Shown here one piece after another: positions 1-7,770 of a stretch of DNA of 22,991 nt (within the stretch, counting starts at the first letter, position 1; each line of letters starts with the position of its first letter). The DNA is from JADLGJ01 sp031423615 (GTDB taxonomy: Bacteria; Omnitrophota; Gorgyraeia; Zapsychrales; JANLHA01). The stretch covers positions 1 through 22,991 of the forward strand of contig JANPFV010000092.1 of NCBI GenBank assembly GCA_031423615.1. Direction: 5' to 3'. The notes under the pieces were generated by a model. The model was not told the origin of the DNA. It searched no databases and saw only the letters and a program-made list of their open reading frames with translations. Position numbers and translations under genes: made by a program.

Positions 1-205
1 TTAAATCTTTTTTCCATGTTCGCTAAAAACAATAACATCAAAAAAATACCAAGGTCTTTTATGGCCTTTTTATCCGATTCCCTCGTGGGATTCGTTTAGC
101 GATGCTAATTTTTGTCATCAAAAATGTCTAAAGTCGAGTAGAAGTCATGTTAAAAGAGCGCAGGCTGCTATCGCTATCTTTTCAACATATTACACCTTGG
201 TACAA

Positions 206-234
206 TTGATTCTTTTCTCTGTATTCCCTAAAAT
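206..234 (+). promoter_or_regulatory. Possible sigma70-like promoter for the RsbRD-type histidine kinase
   Basis: TTGATT at 206-211 and TAAAAT at 229-234 are separated by 17 bp and lie about 40 bp upstream of the kinase start. The surrounding DNA is AT-rich, so a chance match is quite possible. Nothing else is recognisable in bases 1-274. Confidence 0.3.
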
Positions 235-274
235 TATAAAAATAAAAGAATATCAGTAACTAAGGAGATGCGCT

Positions 275-1366
275 ATGCTTTACGATTTCTTACAGCAACA
301 CAGGAAAGAAATTACTTCGAGATGTAAAGAAAAGGTGCGTGCCGACAGCGAATCGAAACCAACATCAAAGTTATTAGACGAAGGACTACCTATCTTTTAC
401 GATGAACTCATCGGGGTATTACAACGTACAGCCGCCGCCAGTGAGTCCGTTATGGTCAGTGAGAATTTTCATATTACCAATAGGGTCAAAACGGGTGACG
501 CTGCCACACATGGACGAGAATCATTACGACTTGGTTATTCGATCTCGCAAGTGGTTCATTACTACGGGTCCATTTGCCAATCCATCACAGAATTTGTTCA
601 ATCCAAATCATTCGAAATGATGCCCCGGGAATTCCAAGATCTCAACTTTTCTTTGGATTGCGCCATTGCGGAAGCGGTGACAGAATTTGAGAGTGAGCAA
701 ACCCAGAAGATCGGCAAAAAAGAGGTGGAAAGATTGGGCTTTCTCATCCATGAAATGAAAAACTCACTCATAGCGGCGTCCTTATCCTATGAGATGATCA
801 CGAAAGGGAAGGTCGGTAACACCGGTGCTACCAGCCAAGTGTTGAGCTTATCCCTTGAACGCATGAAGAAATTAATGGAAGTGGTAGAAAAGGAAATTCG
901 TGTACACGGTAAAGCCGAACTGACACGGACTCCATTTTCTTTAATTGATCTCATAAAAGAAGTGGAGATCACCTCGAAGATCACAGGCGAATCGAAAAAG
1001 GTCAACCTTGGACACGATGTCGACCCCACGATCCAATTGACGACGGACCGTGAAATTGCTTTCACCGCGCTATTAAATTTGGTGAACAATGCTATAAAAT
1101 TTACAAAGGAACCCGGCAATGTATTGGTGAGGGCCAAAATATCGGGGGGACGCATCCTGATCGAAGTGGAAGACGAATGTGGCGGACTCCCGGATGAAAA
1201 AACAGAAGAATTGTTTACGCCATTCACCCAGAAAGGAACTGATAAGACTGGGATGGGCTTGGGTCTTTCACTTAGCCGTCAGGCCATCGAATCAAATAAA
1301 GGCAAACTTACGGTGCGTAATATTCCCGGCAAGGGATGCGTCTTCACAATCGACCTTCCGAAATAA
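275..1366 (+). CDS. Soluble sensor histidine kinase with RsbRD-like N-terminal domain
   Basis: This 363-residue protein has no membrane segment, so it should be a cytoplasmic kinase. Residues about 1-140 resemble the RsbRD N-terminal sensor domain (HGRESLRLGYS around 79-89). The phospho-acceptor motif is HEMKNSL with H159. The ATPase domain has an N-box (NLVNNAIKF, 268-276), a degenerate G1 box (DECGG from D300) and a clear G2 box (GMGLGLSLS, 326-334). AAGGAG at 262-267 lies 7 nt before the ATG. No response regulator is adjacent, so its partner is unknown; the next gene converges on it. The family call for the ATPase half is firm; the N-terminal assignment is by motif resemblance. RsbRD domains are known from stressosome-type regulators, so a role in stress signalling is possible but inferred. 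Confidence 0.88.
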   Translation: MLYDFLQQHRKEITSRCKEKVRADSESKPTSKLLDEGLPIFYDELIGVLQRTAAASESVMVSENFHITNRVKTGDAATHGRESLRLGYSISQVVHYYGSICQSITEFVQSKSFEMMPREFQDLNFSLDCAIAEAVTEFESEQTQKIGKKEVERLGFLIHEMKNSLIAASLSYEMITKGKVGNTGATSQVLSLSLERMKKLMEVVEKEIRVHGKAELTRTPFSLIDLIKEVEITSKITGESKKVNLGHDVDPTIQLTTDREIAFTALLNLVNNAIKFTKEPGNVLVRAKISGGRILIEVEDECGGLPDEKTEELFTPFTQKGTDKTGMGLGLSLSRQAIESNKGKLTVRNIPGKGCVFTIDLPK

Positions 1367-1472
1367 AATGAAGCGGCTTTCGAAATTACTAATAAATAAA
1401 AGTAAAAGTTAAATCTGTCATTGCAGCTAAATTTATCTTAAAAGAATACTTCAACTCATTCCTACTCCCCCA

Positions 1473-2150
1473 TCAGCCACCAAGCGTGATGTCTTGTTCC
1501 TGATACCAATTGAGGGCTTGGAAGAAGTGATCCGGCTTAAAATCCGGCCAATAATCATCGAGCACATAAAAATCAGCGTAAATCGACTGCACGGGCAAAA
1601 ATCCGCTCAACCGTCTTCGCCCTCCCCAACGGATAATTAAATCAATTCTAGAAACCTCGGCTGACTTTATATGATGGGCAACATTCTTTTTGGCGGGATC
1701 GGCCATTTTCAATGAATTTAAGTCCCACTCCCATCCATAATTGACTAAAAGATTTACTTTGATTCCACCTTTCCCGAAGATTCTTCGTTGTGTAAAAGAC
1801 ATCAATTCTTTTGGGAACGAAGGCGACTCACTATTGCCTAAAACTAACAGATTGGCATCTTCTGCGGAGAGTACTTGAACAGCCTTGATGCACGCCTCGG
1901 TAAAAGCTTTTTTTTGCTCCGCCGGTCTTTTGGTGTTGTCGGTGGTAAACCCGTAATAAGTAATTTCCTTAATGCCTGCCTGCTGACACAATTTAAAAAG
2001 AGTCAGACCAGGATCGACTCCATGTTCATATCCTTTTTCTTTGGGCATTCCTTTTTGCTCAGACCATCTTCTGTTTCCATCTGGAATGATCCCGATATGC
2101 TCTGGCAATCTTGTCCCCATAGCCTCATTGTTGCTCGTCAACATGTGCAT
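1473..2150 (-). CDS. uppS: Divergent cis-prenyltransferase (undecaprenyl diphosphate synthase family)
   Basis: Members of this family condense isopentenyl diphosphate with an allylic diphosphate in cis to make the lipid carrier for peptidoglycan and glycan assembly. The protein (225 aa from the chosen start) keeps the substrate motif IIPDGNRRW with the catalytic Asp at residue 24, and the Arg/Ser cluster IIRWGGRRRLSGF. It differs from E. coli UppS in two places: TGGEHR is WGGRRR, and the second Mg-binding Glu (YAELYF) is Asp (YADFYV). I place the start at the ATG at 2150 because GAAGG at 2156-2160 lies 5 nt upstream. The longer frame starts with TTG inside what looks like an insertion-sequence terminus and has no ribosome site. 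It may be a secondary or specialised prenyltransferase rather than the housekeeping enzyme. Family confidence is high, exact product chain length unknown. Confidence 0.8.
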   Translation of the reverse strand: MHMLTSNNEAMGTRLPEHIGIIPDGNRRWSEQKGMPKEKGYEHGVDPGLTLFKLCQQAGIKEITYYGFTTDNTKRPAEQKKAFTEACIKAVQVLSAEDANLLVLGNSESPSFPKELMSFTQRRIFGKGGIKVNLLVNYGWEWDLNSLKMADPAKKNVAHHIKSAEVSRIDLIIRWGGRRRLSGFLPVQSIYADFYVLDDYWPDFKPDHFFQALNWYQEQDITLGG

Positions 2151-2173
2151 CTTTGCCTTCTTTCGTAGCGTTT

Positions 2174-2819
2174 GGGAACTGTCCAATTTTTAGTTGAAAT
2201 TTCTTAGAGCAGCTCAGATTTATATGCCTCACACACCCGCCAATTCCGTTTCAACAATTTCCTGATTTTCATTTTGAGTTTTCGATTCATTAGTTTTTTG
2301 GTGAATCTTTATTCTCTGAATGACCCAGGGAATTTCATTGTAACCCTTCACCGTTCTAAAACTCTCCTCAGCGTAAAGTAAAACTGACGCCAGCCATCTC
2401 TGTGACATTTTTGAACTGCGGTAACGTTTAATATTTTTCTCCCAATGTCTTACCGTCGAGAATATGGATTCAATGGCATTAGTCGAATGCAAGGTCTTTC
2501 TCAAAAGCTCCGGGACATTTAAGCGATGTAGCGTTAATAATTCCTCGCCGGCTTCTTCCAATGATTTGACGCTTGATTCATTGATTTGCAAGAGCCAGCC
2601 CTTAAATTCCTCCAACGCCTTTTTGGCATCTTCGTATGTTTTTAAATCCAGCGCGTCTCTAAATCGCCGATTGGCTTCTCGACGATATTTCTTCGGCAAA
2701 TGGCTTTGAATATTGCGGTCTTTGTGAATGCTGCAGCGTTGGTGCAGTAAATCTTTCAAAAACCGGTCTTTCAATGCCCGGATAATCCCGTTCCAAAGTT
2801 TGATTTTTCCGGATAAAAT
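2174..2819 (-). mobile_element. Remnant of an IS256-like insertion sequence
   Basis: A truncated transposase reading frame (2229-2819) is followed by about 55 bp that ends in GGGAACTGTCCAA (2174-2186). This is the kind of GC-rich terminus seen at insertion-sequence ends, lying just outside the uppS ribosome site. No matching inverted copy is visible upstream of the remnant before tRNA-Glu, so the 5' half and one end have been lost. The terminus assignment is inferred from position and sequence style only. Confidence 0.55.
2229..2819 (-). pseudogene. Truncated IS256-family (mutator-type DDE) transposase, C-terminal half
   Basis: The reading frame encodes the second half of an IS256-type transposase: WNGIIRALKD, then HQRCSIHKDRN, then the family signature STNAIESIFSTVR that carries the catalytic Glu. 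Family members are usually about 400 residues; only about 197 remain. Both catalytic Asp residues, expected upstream of WNGII, are missing, and an in-frame TAG at 2820-2822 closes the frame. No start codon with a ribosome site is present; the first usable codon is a TTG at 2774. It is therefore an inactive remnant. The transposase runs toward uppS, so the insertion may once have separated uppS from an upstream promoter or operon. Confidence 0.85.
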
Positions 2820-2905
2820 CTATTATGAAAACGGAAAATTTAGAACCACTGCAACTGCCTCTATCTTCAAACAGTTACAGCAACTTCCCGCCAATAAATC
2901 CGATT

Positions 2906-2982
2906 TGGTAGCCCCAACGAGATTTGAACTCGTGTTTTCTGCCTGAGAAGCAGACGTCCTGACCAGGCTAGACGATGGGGCC
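2906..2982 (-). tRNA. tRNA-Glu (anticodon CTC)
   Basis: The - strand folds as a full cloverleaf. The acceptor GGCCCCA pairs with TGGGGCT through a G-T first pair. The anticodon stem is TCTGC/GCAGA with loop TTCTCAG, giving anticodon CTC, which reads GAG codons. The T arm contains GTTCAAATC. The CCA tail is encoded (2906-2908). Confidence 0.95.
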
Positions 2983-2995
2983 AAAAGAGACCCGT

Positions 2996-3023
2996 ATATT
3001 AACATAAAAATCTTTCCCCGCAA
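2996..3023 (-). promoter_or_regulatory. Candidate promoter of tRNA-Glu
   Basis: On the - strand TTGCGG (3018-3023) and TAATAT (2996-3001) are 16 bp apart. Transcription would begin about 6-7 nt before the mature tRNA 5' end. The -35 match is weak, so this is tentative. Confidence 0.4.
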
Positions 3024-3120
3024 AGCCTCGGAATAAATCAGACAATGTTTTTATGCGCCCTGGACTTATGCTATATTTATACCAGTCTCATTAACGACCG
3101 GAATTTTCAAGGAGCTCTTT

Positions 3121-4305
3121 GTGTCGACTTATATCGGGATCGGCTTTAGTAAAGACCTCGACGCTGTCAAAGCCAGCCAGGCCGCCGCTGATCAGGCGAA
3201 GCTCAATTTGCATTCCAGTAATATTGACCTTGCCATCGTTTTAAATACCGCGCATTACAATCCATCCGATTTTCTTCCCGGCCTTTATACCCATCTTAAA
3301 AAACCCAAACTCATCGGTTCGTCAACCGCCGCCATTCTTCTTAGCGAACGCATTGAAACCCACGGGATCGCGGTGCTTTTGATGTATTCGGATGATATAC
3401 GCTTTGAACCCGGGATGGTTGATAATATGCATTTACAGGACCTGACCTCGGCAGGAAAGCAAATAGCCACGAACTGTCTTTCCGACTACGGCCAAGAACA
3501 CCGCAAACTTTTTATGTTCTTTGCCGACGGGCTTTTGCAAAATCTTTCCTATTTTATTTCCGGAATTACGAAAACTTTCAGCGGGACTTTTCCCGTGATT
3601 GGGGCCGGAAGCAGCGATGATTTCCATTTTAAAAAGACTCATCAATATTATAATAATACCATCTTGGCTTCCGGCGCATGCGGCATTCTTTTTGGCGGGC
3701 GCATGCAAGTCGGTTCCAGTTGTCGTCACGGCTGGCGGCCGCTCGGCAAACCCCGCATCATCAATGAAAGCGAAGACAACGTGATCCGGTCAATTGACTA
3801 CAAACCCGCGGCCCAGCTTTACCATGAATATTTCGACACGCCGGCCGAAACTTTACGCGCCAGCAGCTTGACCCATTTGAACAGCCGTTATCCCCTCGGA
3901 ACACCTCTCGGTTTAAGCCGGGAATATCTTATACGTAACATCATTAATACTCTTGACGACGACAGCATTGTTTTGCAGGATCCTATTGCGCAAGGAAGAC
4001 AAATTCATCTTATGATCGGCAATAAGGAATCTTGTCTGCAAGCGGCTGAACTCGCGGCCCTTGACGTCAAATCGCAAATGCAGGGCCGCACGCCTAAATT
4101 GATTTTTATTTTTGAATCCTTGGCCCGCTATCGGATATTAGGACGCGCAGCTAACGCCGAGATCTTACGCGTCCGTCAGATATTGGGAACAAACATTCCC
4201 ATTTTCGGCCTGTATTCTTTCGGCGAAATCTTTACCTACAATTCATCCGACGGACCAGAAACCCTTTTACAGAATGAAAGTATTATCATCACCGCGATAA
4301 GTTAA
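3121..4305 (+). CDS. FIST-domain sensory protein (FIST_N plus FIST_C)
   Basis: FIST domains are soluble sensory modules thought to bind small ligands such as amino acids; they usually work with histidine kinases or methyl-accepting proteins. The 394-residue protein has the FIST_N pattern (KLIGSSTA, then PVIGAGSSDDF) over roughly residues 20-220 and FIST_C (LYHEYF, then IFIFESLARY, IFGLYSFGEI) over about 225-390. The start is GTG at 3121, with AAGGAG at 3109-3114 six bases upstream. No signal peptide or membrane segment is visible, so it should be cytoplasmic. The following histidine kinase starts 2 nt after the stop, which suggests coupled translation and direct functional partnership: FIST senses, the kinase relays. 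The ligand cannot be read from the sequence. Confidence 0.87.
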   Translation: MSTYIGIGFSKDLDAVKASQAAADQAKLNLHSSNIDLAIVLNTAHYNPSDFLPGLYTHLKKPKLIGSSTAAILLSERIETHGIAVLLMYSDDIRFEPGMVDNMHLQDLTSAGKQIATNCLSDYGQEHRKLFMFFADGLLQNLSYFISGITKTFSGTFPVIGAGSSDDFHFKKTHQYYNNTILASGACGILFGGRMQVGSSCRHGWRPLGKPRIINESEDNVIRSIDYKPAAQLYHEYFDTPAETLRASSLTHLNSRYPLGTPLGLSREYLIRNIINTLDDDSIVLQDPIAQGRQIHLMIGNKESCLQAAELAALDVKSQMQGRTPKLIFIFESLARYRILGRAANAEILRVRQILGTNIPIFGLYSFGEIFTYNSSDGPETLLQNESIIITAIS

Positions 4306-4307
4306 CC

Positions 4308-5810
4308 ATGGATAATCTTGAACTCCTTTATCAGTTTATTATTATCGTCCTTCTAGCCGCAGGAGGAACGCTGGGCTACTTTCTCTACAATGCCGTGCAG
4401 GAAATCAGCGTTCTTAAAACGACCTTAAATAAGCTCGGAGAGTCATTCGCTGAGCTCGATGAGCAAGCCAAACTCATTGTTAAAACCGACCTTGAGTTAA
4501 ACCGCGCCCAGGAAGAACTGGATAAACGTCTAAATGGCCTGGATGCTTTGCAAAAAACATCTCGTCTGATAACGACCACACTGGATGAAAATGAAACCTT
4601 TCAGCGTCTAAATCCTTCTTTGCTGACGGAATTGGGATTTGAAAAATATCTTATTTATACCCTTGATGAAAACCAAAGACTCACGCTACGGGTATGCACC
4701 GGATACAACACATCCGATCACGACCAAATCACGGCCCAGATAAGCCGCAATCCCCCGATTTTAGAATGGCTCAAAGAAGGGAACATGATTTCCTCTTATG
4801 CCAGCACGCCGGAATTGCAAACCTTGGTTTTCGAAATCACCCATGTCCGCAATTTTGTCTTGATGCCCATTCTCACCCAAGACAAAATGACGGGGATTAT
4901 TTTTGCTGGCAATCCGGGAGACGCTTTTGTTGTGACGGAAGGAGACACAGAATTGATCTCCATTCTCGCCGATCAAATCGGACAGGCCGTTGAGAATGTC
5001 CGTCTTTTTGAACAAGCCTATCGTGCTCAACAGGCTTTGGAAGCCAAGGTGCAGGAACGGACCAAACAACTTTCGCTGGCTCTCGCCGAAGTGCAGGCGA
5101 TCAGCCGCAACAAAAGTGAATTTATTTCCGCTGTCTCCCACGAGCTAAGGACCCCTTTGACATCTATTAAAGGGTACGCCGCCCTTTTAATCGCCGGGAC
5201 CATCGGCGAAATTCCCGATAAGGTCAAGGAGCGCCTGGAAAAAATCAATAAACATTCCGACAATTTGGTAAAGCTGATCAATGACCTCCTCGATATTTCG
5301 CGTATTGAATTTGGCAAAACCGAAATGAAGTTGACGCCACATACCATTTCACCGATCATTGAAAATGTGCAAGACCTTTTGACGCCCCAGTTGAAAGATA
5401 AAAATATCCAATTTATTAAAAATCTTCCCACTTTCTGCCCCAGCGTACCGACCGACTTAAGCCAAATCGAACGCGTTTTTATCAATCTGATCAGCAATGC
5501 GATCAAATTCACCCCGTCGGGCGGGAAGATCACCGTTTCGGCCGCTGTCGAATCGGATAAAATAACTTTTGCTGTCAAGGATACCGGAATCGGCATCAGC
5601 AAAGATGATATCCATCAGCTGTTTAATGAATTTTATCGGATTGAAAATGAAATCAACCAGAACGTCAAGGGCACCGGTCTCGGCTTGGCTCTTTGCAAGA
5701 AAATTATCGAGGCCCACGGCGGCCGGATTTGGGTCGAGAGTGAACCTGTGCAAGGTTCGACATTCTCTTTCACACTGCCGCTCGTCGTAAAAGAAAAAAT
5801 ACGGGCTTAA
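4308..5810 (+). CDS. Membrane-anchored sensor histidine kinase with GAF domain
   Basis: The 500-residue protein starts with one membrane helix (about 8-28), followed by a charged, probably coiled-coil linker (about 30-90). A GAF-type sensor domain (about 85-235) ends in the helix ADQIGQAVENVRLFEQA. A second coiled coil leads into HisKA with SAVSHELRTPLTSI (H278). The ATPase has N-box NLISNAIKFT (N397), G1 DTGIGIS (425-431) and G2 GTGLGLALCKK (455-465). It autophosphorylates on His278 and would hand phosphate to a receiver Asp, most simply the receiver-GGDDF protein 82 nt downstream. It lacks an obvious ribosome site and starts 2 nt after the FIST stop, as expected for coupled translation. The membrane anchor plus cytoplasmic FIST and GAF suggest that sensing is intracellular. 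Confidence 0.93.
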   Translation: MDNLELLYQFIIIVLLAAGGTLGYFLYNAVQEISVLKTTLNKLGESFAELDEQAKLIVKTDLELNRAQEELDKRLNGLDALQKTSRLITTTLDENETFQRLNPSLLTELGFEKYLIYTLDENQRLTLRVCTGYNTSDHDQITAQISRNPPILEWLKEGNMISSYASTPELQTLVFEITHVRNFVLMPILTQDKMTGIIFAGNPGDAFVVTEGDTELISILADQIGQAVENVRLFEQAYRAQQALEAKVQERTKQLSLALAEVQAISRNKSEFISAVSHELRTPLTSIKGYAALLIAGTIGEIPDKVKERLEKINKHSDNLVKLINDLLDISRIEFGKTEMKLTPHTISPIIENVQDLLTPQLKDKNIQFIKNLPTFCPSVPTDLSQIERVFINLISNAIKFTPSGGKITVSAAVESDKITFAVKDTGIGISKDDIHQLFNEFYRIENEINQNVKGTGLGLALCKKIIEAHGGRIWVESEPVQGSTFSFTLPLVVKEKIRA

Positions 5811-5892
5811 TCAATTTCGCAAGAGTTTTGGCTGGACGGACAATCCCATGGTAAGCTTTATTGAGTAAATAAATGGAAATCTTTCATACCCT

Positions 5893-6825
5893 ATGAATAA
5901 AGAACGCATTCTTACAATTGACGATGACCCGGACATCTTAGATGTTCTGGATCTGACGCTTTCCGAATTTTACGAAGTGATCCAGGCGGCTAACGGGCAA
6001 GAAGGTCTCAAAATGGTCCAGACCAAGAATCCCAATCTGGTCATTTGTGATTTTATGATGCCTGTCATGACAGGCAAAGAATTTTGTAAAACGATGAAGA
6101 AAGACATTCTTCTCGAGCATATTCCCGTCATTATGTTGACCGGTAAAGGCGAAACCAAGGACATGGTTGGAGGAATCGAAGCGGGCGCCGACGATTATAT
6201 CGTCAAACCTTTTGAGCCCAGCGCGCTTTTAGCACGCATCAAAATGATTTTGCGCCGCACCAATCGCAACCTTGACGCCAATCCCTTGACGCATTTGCCC
6301 GGCAACACATCCATCATGGAAGAATTGCAAGGCCGAATCGCCAACGGAAAAATTTTTGCCGTGGGATATGCCGACTTGGACAAATTCAAAATCTATAATG
6401 ATAAGTACGGCTTTGAAAAAGGCGATGAAGTTATTCGGGAGTTGGCCCGGCTTTTAGTCAAGGTCGTTCGATCTGTCGGCGGGCCGGAGTCGTTCATCGG
6501 CCACATCGGCGGAGACGATTTTGTTTTTGTGACCACGGATGAGCTGGTTGAAACAGCTTGTAAACAGATCATTATTGAATTCGATAAAACTGCGCCGCAA
6601 TTTTATAACGAAGAGGACCGTAAAGCGGGATTCATCGTGGGCAAAGATCGCCTCGGGAATGAAATCAAAACGACACTTTTATCCGTCTCCATTGGCATTG
6701 TTTCCAATGCCAACCACGCCATAACCCACGTTGCGCAAATCAGCGAAAAAGGCGCGGAACTCAAAAAATACGCTAAAAGTTTTCAGGAAAGTATTTTTGT
6801 GCGGGACCAGCGAAAAACAAAATAA
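5893..6825 (+). CDS. Response regulator: receiver domain fused to a GGDEF-family domain with GGDDF signature
   Basis: The N-terminal receiver has the acidic pocket DDD (10-12), phospho-acceptor D53 in ICDFMMP, T83 and K105 in IVKPF. After a short linker comes a GGDEF-type domain beginning NPLTHLPGN (130-138; typical enzymes have DPLTGLPN), the metal-site motif YADLDKFK (159-166) and GHIGGDDFVF (204-213). Canonical diguanylate cyclases have GGDEF or GGEEF. Here the catalytic Glu position is Asp and no RxxD inhibitory site is seen at the usual position. It may therefore be a weak or inactive cyclase, or may bind c-di-GMP or GTP without making it. It lies 82 nt after the histidine kinase on the same strand, its likely cognate kinase. 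No strong Shine-Dalgarno is visible; the start was chosen because it immediately precedes the receiver's first strand. Confidence 0.9.
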   Translation: MNKERILTIDDDPDILDVLDLTLSEFYEVIQAANGQEGLKMVQTKNPNLVICDFMMPVMTGKEFCKTMKKDILLEHIPVIMLTGKGETKDMVGGIEAGADDYIVKPFEPSALLARIKMILRRTNRNLDANPLTHLPGNTSIMEELQGRIANGKIFAVGYADLDKFKIYNDKYGFEKGDEVIRELARLLVKVVRSVGGPESFIGHIGGDDFVFVTTDELVETACKQIIIEFDKTAPQFYNEEDRKAGFIVGKDRLGNEIKTTLLSVSIGIVSNANHAITHVAQISEKGAELKKYAKSFQESIFVRDQRKTK

Positions 6826-6835
6826 AAATACCTTT

Positions 6836-7036
6836 TTAAAAAGGCCACGGGCCGGTCATCGAAGTTTGCGCTTGATTGCCGACGATATTGGTTGCGGCAA
6901 TCGTAAAATGTCCATTGACTTCACTAAGGGCCGCAGGAAGCATGGTGCGAAAAGCGGTCAATGCAATGACCGTCATCAGTCCCAGAAGAATGAGATATTC
7001 CATGGCGGTTTGAGCTTTTTGGAGGGATAACTTCAT
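6836..7036 (-). CDS. Small pilin-like protein with class III (QxxxEY) signal
   Basis: The 66-residue product begins with a short basic leader and then QTAMEYLILLGLMTVIALTA. This is the class III pre-pilin pattern, in which a prepilin peptidase cuts before Gln (here after KA, residues 7-8) and the Glu at +5 guides assembly. The rest of the hydrophobic stretch forms the pilin helix; the C-terminal 35 residues are small and polar. It resembles Flp/Tad-type or archaeal-type short pilins. No assembly ATPase, platform protein or peptidase is present in the window, so it is an orphan here. It converges on the receiver-GGDDF gene with 10 bp between stop codons. No ribosome site is seen upstream, and an in-frame TGA at 7040-7042 excludes an upstream start. 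Its likely promoter places transcription start at or next to the ATG. Confidence 0.78.
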   Translation of the reverse strand: MKLSLQKAQTAMEYLILLGLMTVIALTAFRTMLPAALSEVNGHFTIAATNIVGNQAQTSMTGPWPF

Positions 7037-7042
7037 ACGTCA

Positions 7043-7071
7043 ACTATACCACGACCCGTATTTCTTTACAA
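7043..7071 (-). promoter_or_regulatory. Sigma70-like promoter of the pilin-like gene, predicting a leaderless or nearly leaderless mRNA
   Basis: TTGTAA (7066-7071) and TATAGT (7043-7048) on the - strand are exactly 17 bp apart. The -35 box overlaps the rpe stop codon. Start of transcription about 7 nt past the -10 falls at about 7036, the first base of the ATG, which agrees with the absence of a Shine-Dalgarno. Confidence 0.5.
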
Positions 7072-7770
7072 ACTCTTCAAAAACTTCACCACGTCTTGGG
7101 GATGCGGAGAGCCGAAGAAATAACTGGCTGAGACGAGGAGATTGGCTCCGGCTTTGACGATATCGGGGGCGGTTTGGGCATTGACACCGCCGTCGACTTC
7201 AATGTCCCCCGCAAAATGACTGCGCAACGCACGAATTTTTTCTAAAACTTCCGGCATAAATTTTTGGTTGGCAAAGCCCGGGTTGACCGACATGATAAGG
7301 ACACCATCAATATCTTTAAGCACTTCGTCAAAAAATAGCGGGGTCGAAGGATTAACAACAAGAAAAACTTTCTTTCCTCTGGCTTTGACTTTAGCCATAT
7401 CAATTAACGCGGCTTGAGCGTCAAAATATTCCAGGACTTTAGGGTATTGTCCAAAGCCTGCAGAGTCTTTGGTGCGCTTTCCATAACATTCCACTTGTAA
7501 CGAAACAATATCTGTTCCCGCATTGATAAAATCCTCGACGTAAAGACCGGGATTTTCAATCATCAAATGCGTTTCAATAGGAAGAGTGGTCACCCGGCGA
7601 ATAGCGGCTACGATAACCGGGCCAATGGTGATATTAGGAACAAAATGCCCATCCATCACATCGACGTGGATCATGTCCGCGCCGGCATCTTGTGCCATTT
7701 TCACGGCCTCTCCTAATTTGGAGAAATCAGCACTCAGAACGCTGGCATTGACTTTGATAGAGTTTGGCAT
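7066..7770 (-). CDS. rpe: Ribulose-phosphate 3-epimerase
   Basis: It interconverts ribulose 5-phosphate and xylulose 5-phosphate in the pentose phosphate pathway, in the cytoplasm. The 234-residue TIM barrel has the metal-binding and catalytic motifs in order: SVLSADFSKLG (10-20), HVDVMDGHFVPN (35-46, with H35 and D37), THLMIENP (67-74, H68), MSVNPGFANQKF (160-171) and EVDGGVN (191-197, D193). Two features are atypical. The usual GFGGQ is GFANQ, and the segment after strand 4 (about residues 92-132) is longer than in common Rpe and lacks the usual VHVEA..H pattern. This could mark a divergent subgroup, or altered substrate preference among phosphoketose epimerases. The gene starts directly after the TAA of the upstream small membrane protein (TAAATG, no gap) and has no ribosome site of its own, so translation is probably coupled. 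Confidence 0.85.
   Translation of the reverse strand: MPNSIKVNASVLSADFSKLGEAVKMAQDAGADMIHVDVMDGHFVPNITIGPVIVAAIRRVTTLPIETHLMIENPGLYVEDFINAGTDIVSLQVECYGKRTKDSAGFGQYPKVLEYFDAQAALIDMAKVKARGKKVFLVVNPSTPLFFDEVLKDIDGVLIMSVNPGFANQKFMPEVLEKIRALRSHFAGDIEVDGGVNAQTAPDIVKAGANLLVSASYFFGSPHPQDVVKFLKSL

Noticed and set aside
2823..3023. Small - strand open frame near 2.9 kb
   Set aside because: It runs straight through tRNA-Glu and has no ribosome site.
6831..6844. Bidirectional terminator between the receiver-GGDDF gene and the pilin gene
   Set aside because: CCTTTTTAAAAAGG is a perfect palindrome, but it has only two GC pairs per arm, no loop and no proper U-run after it.
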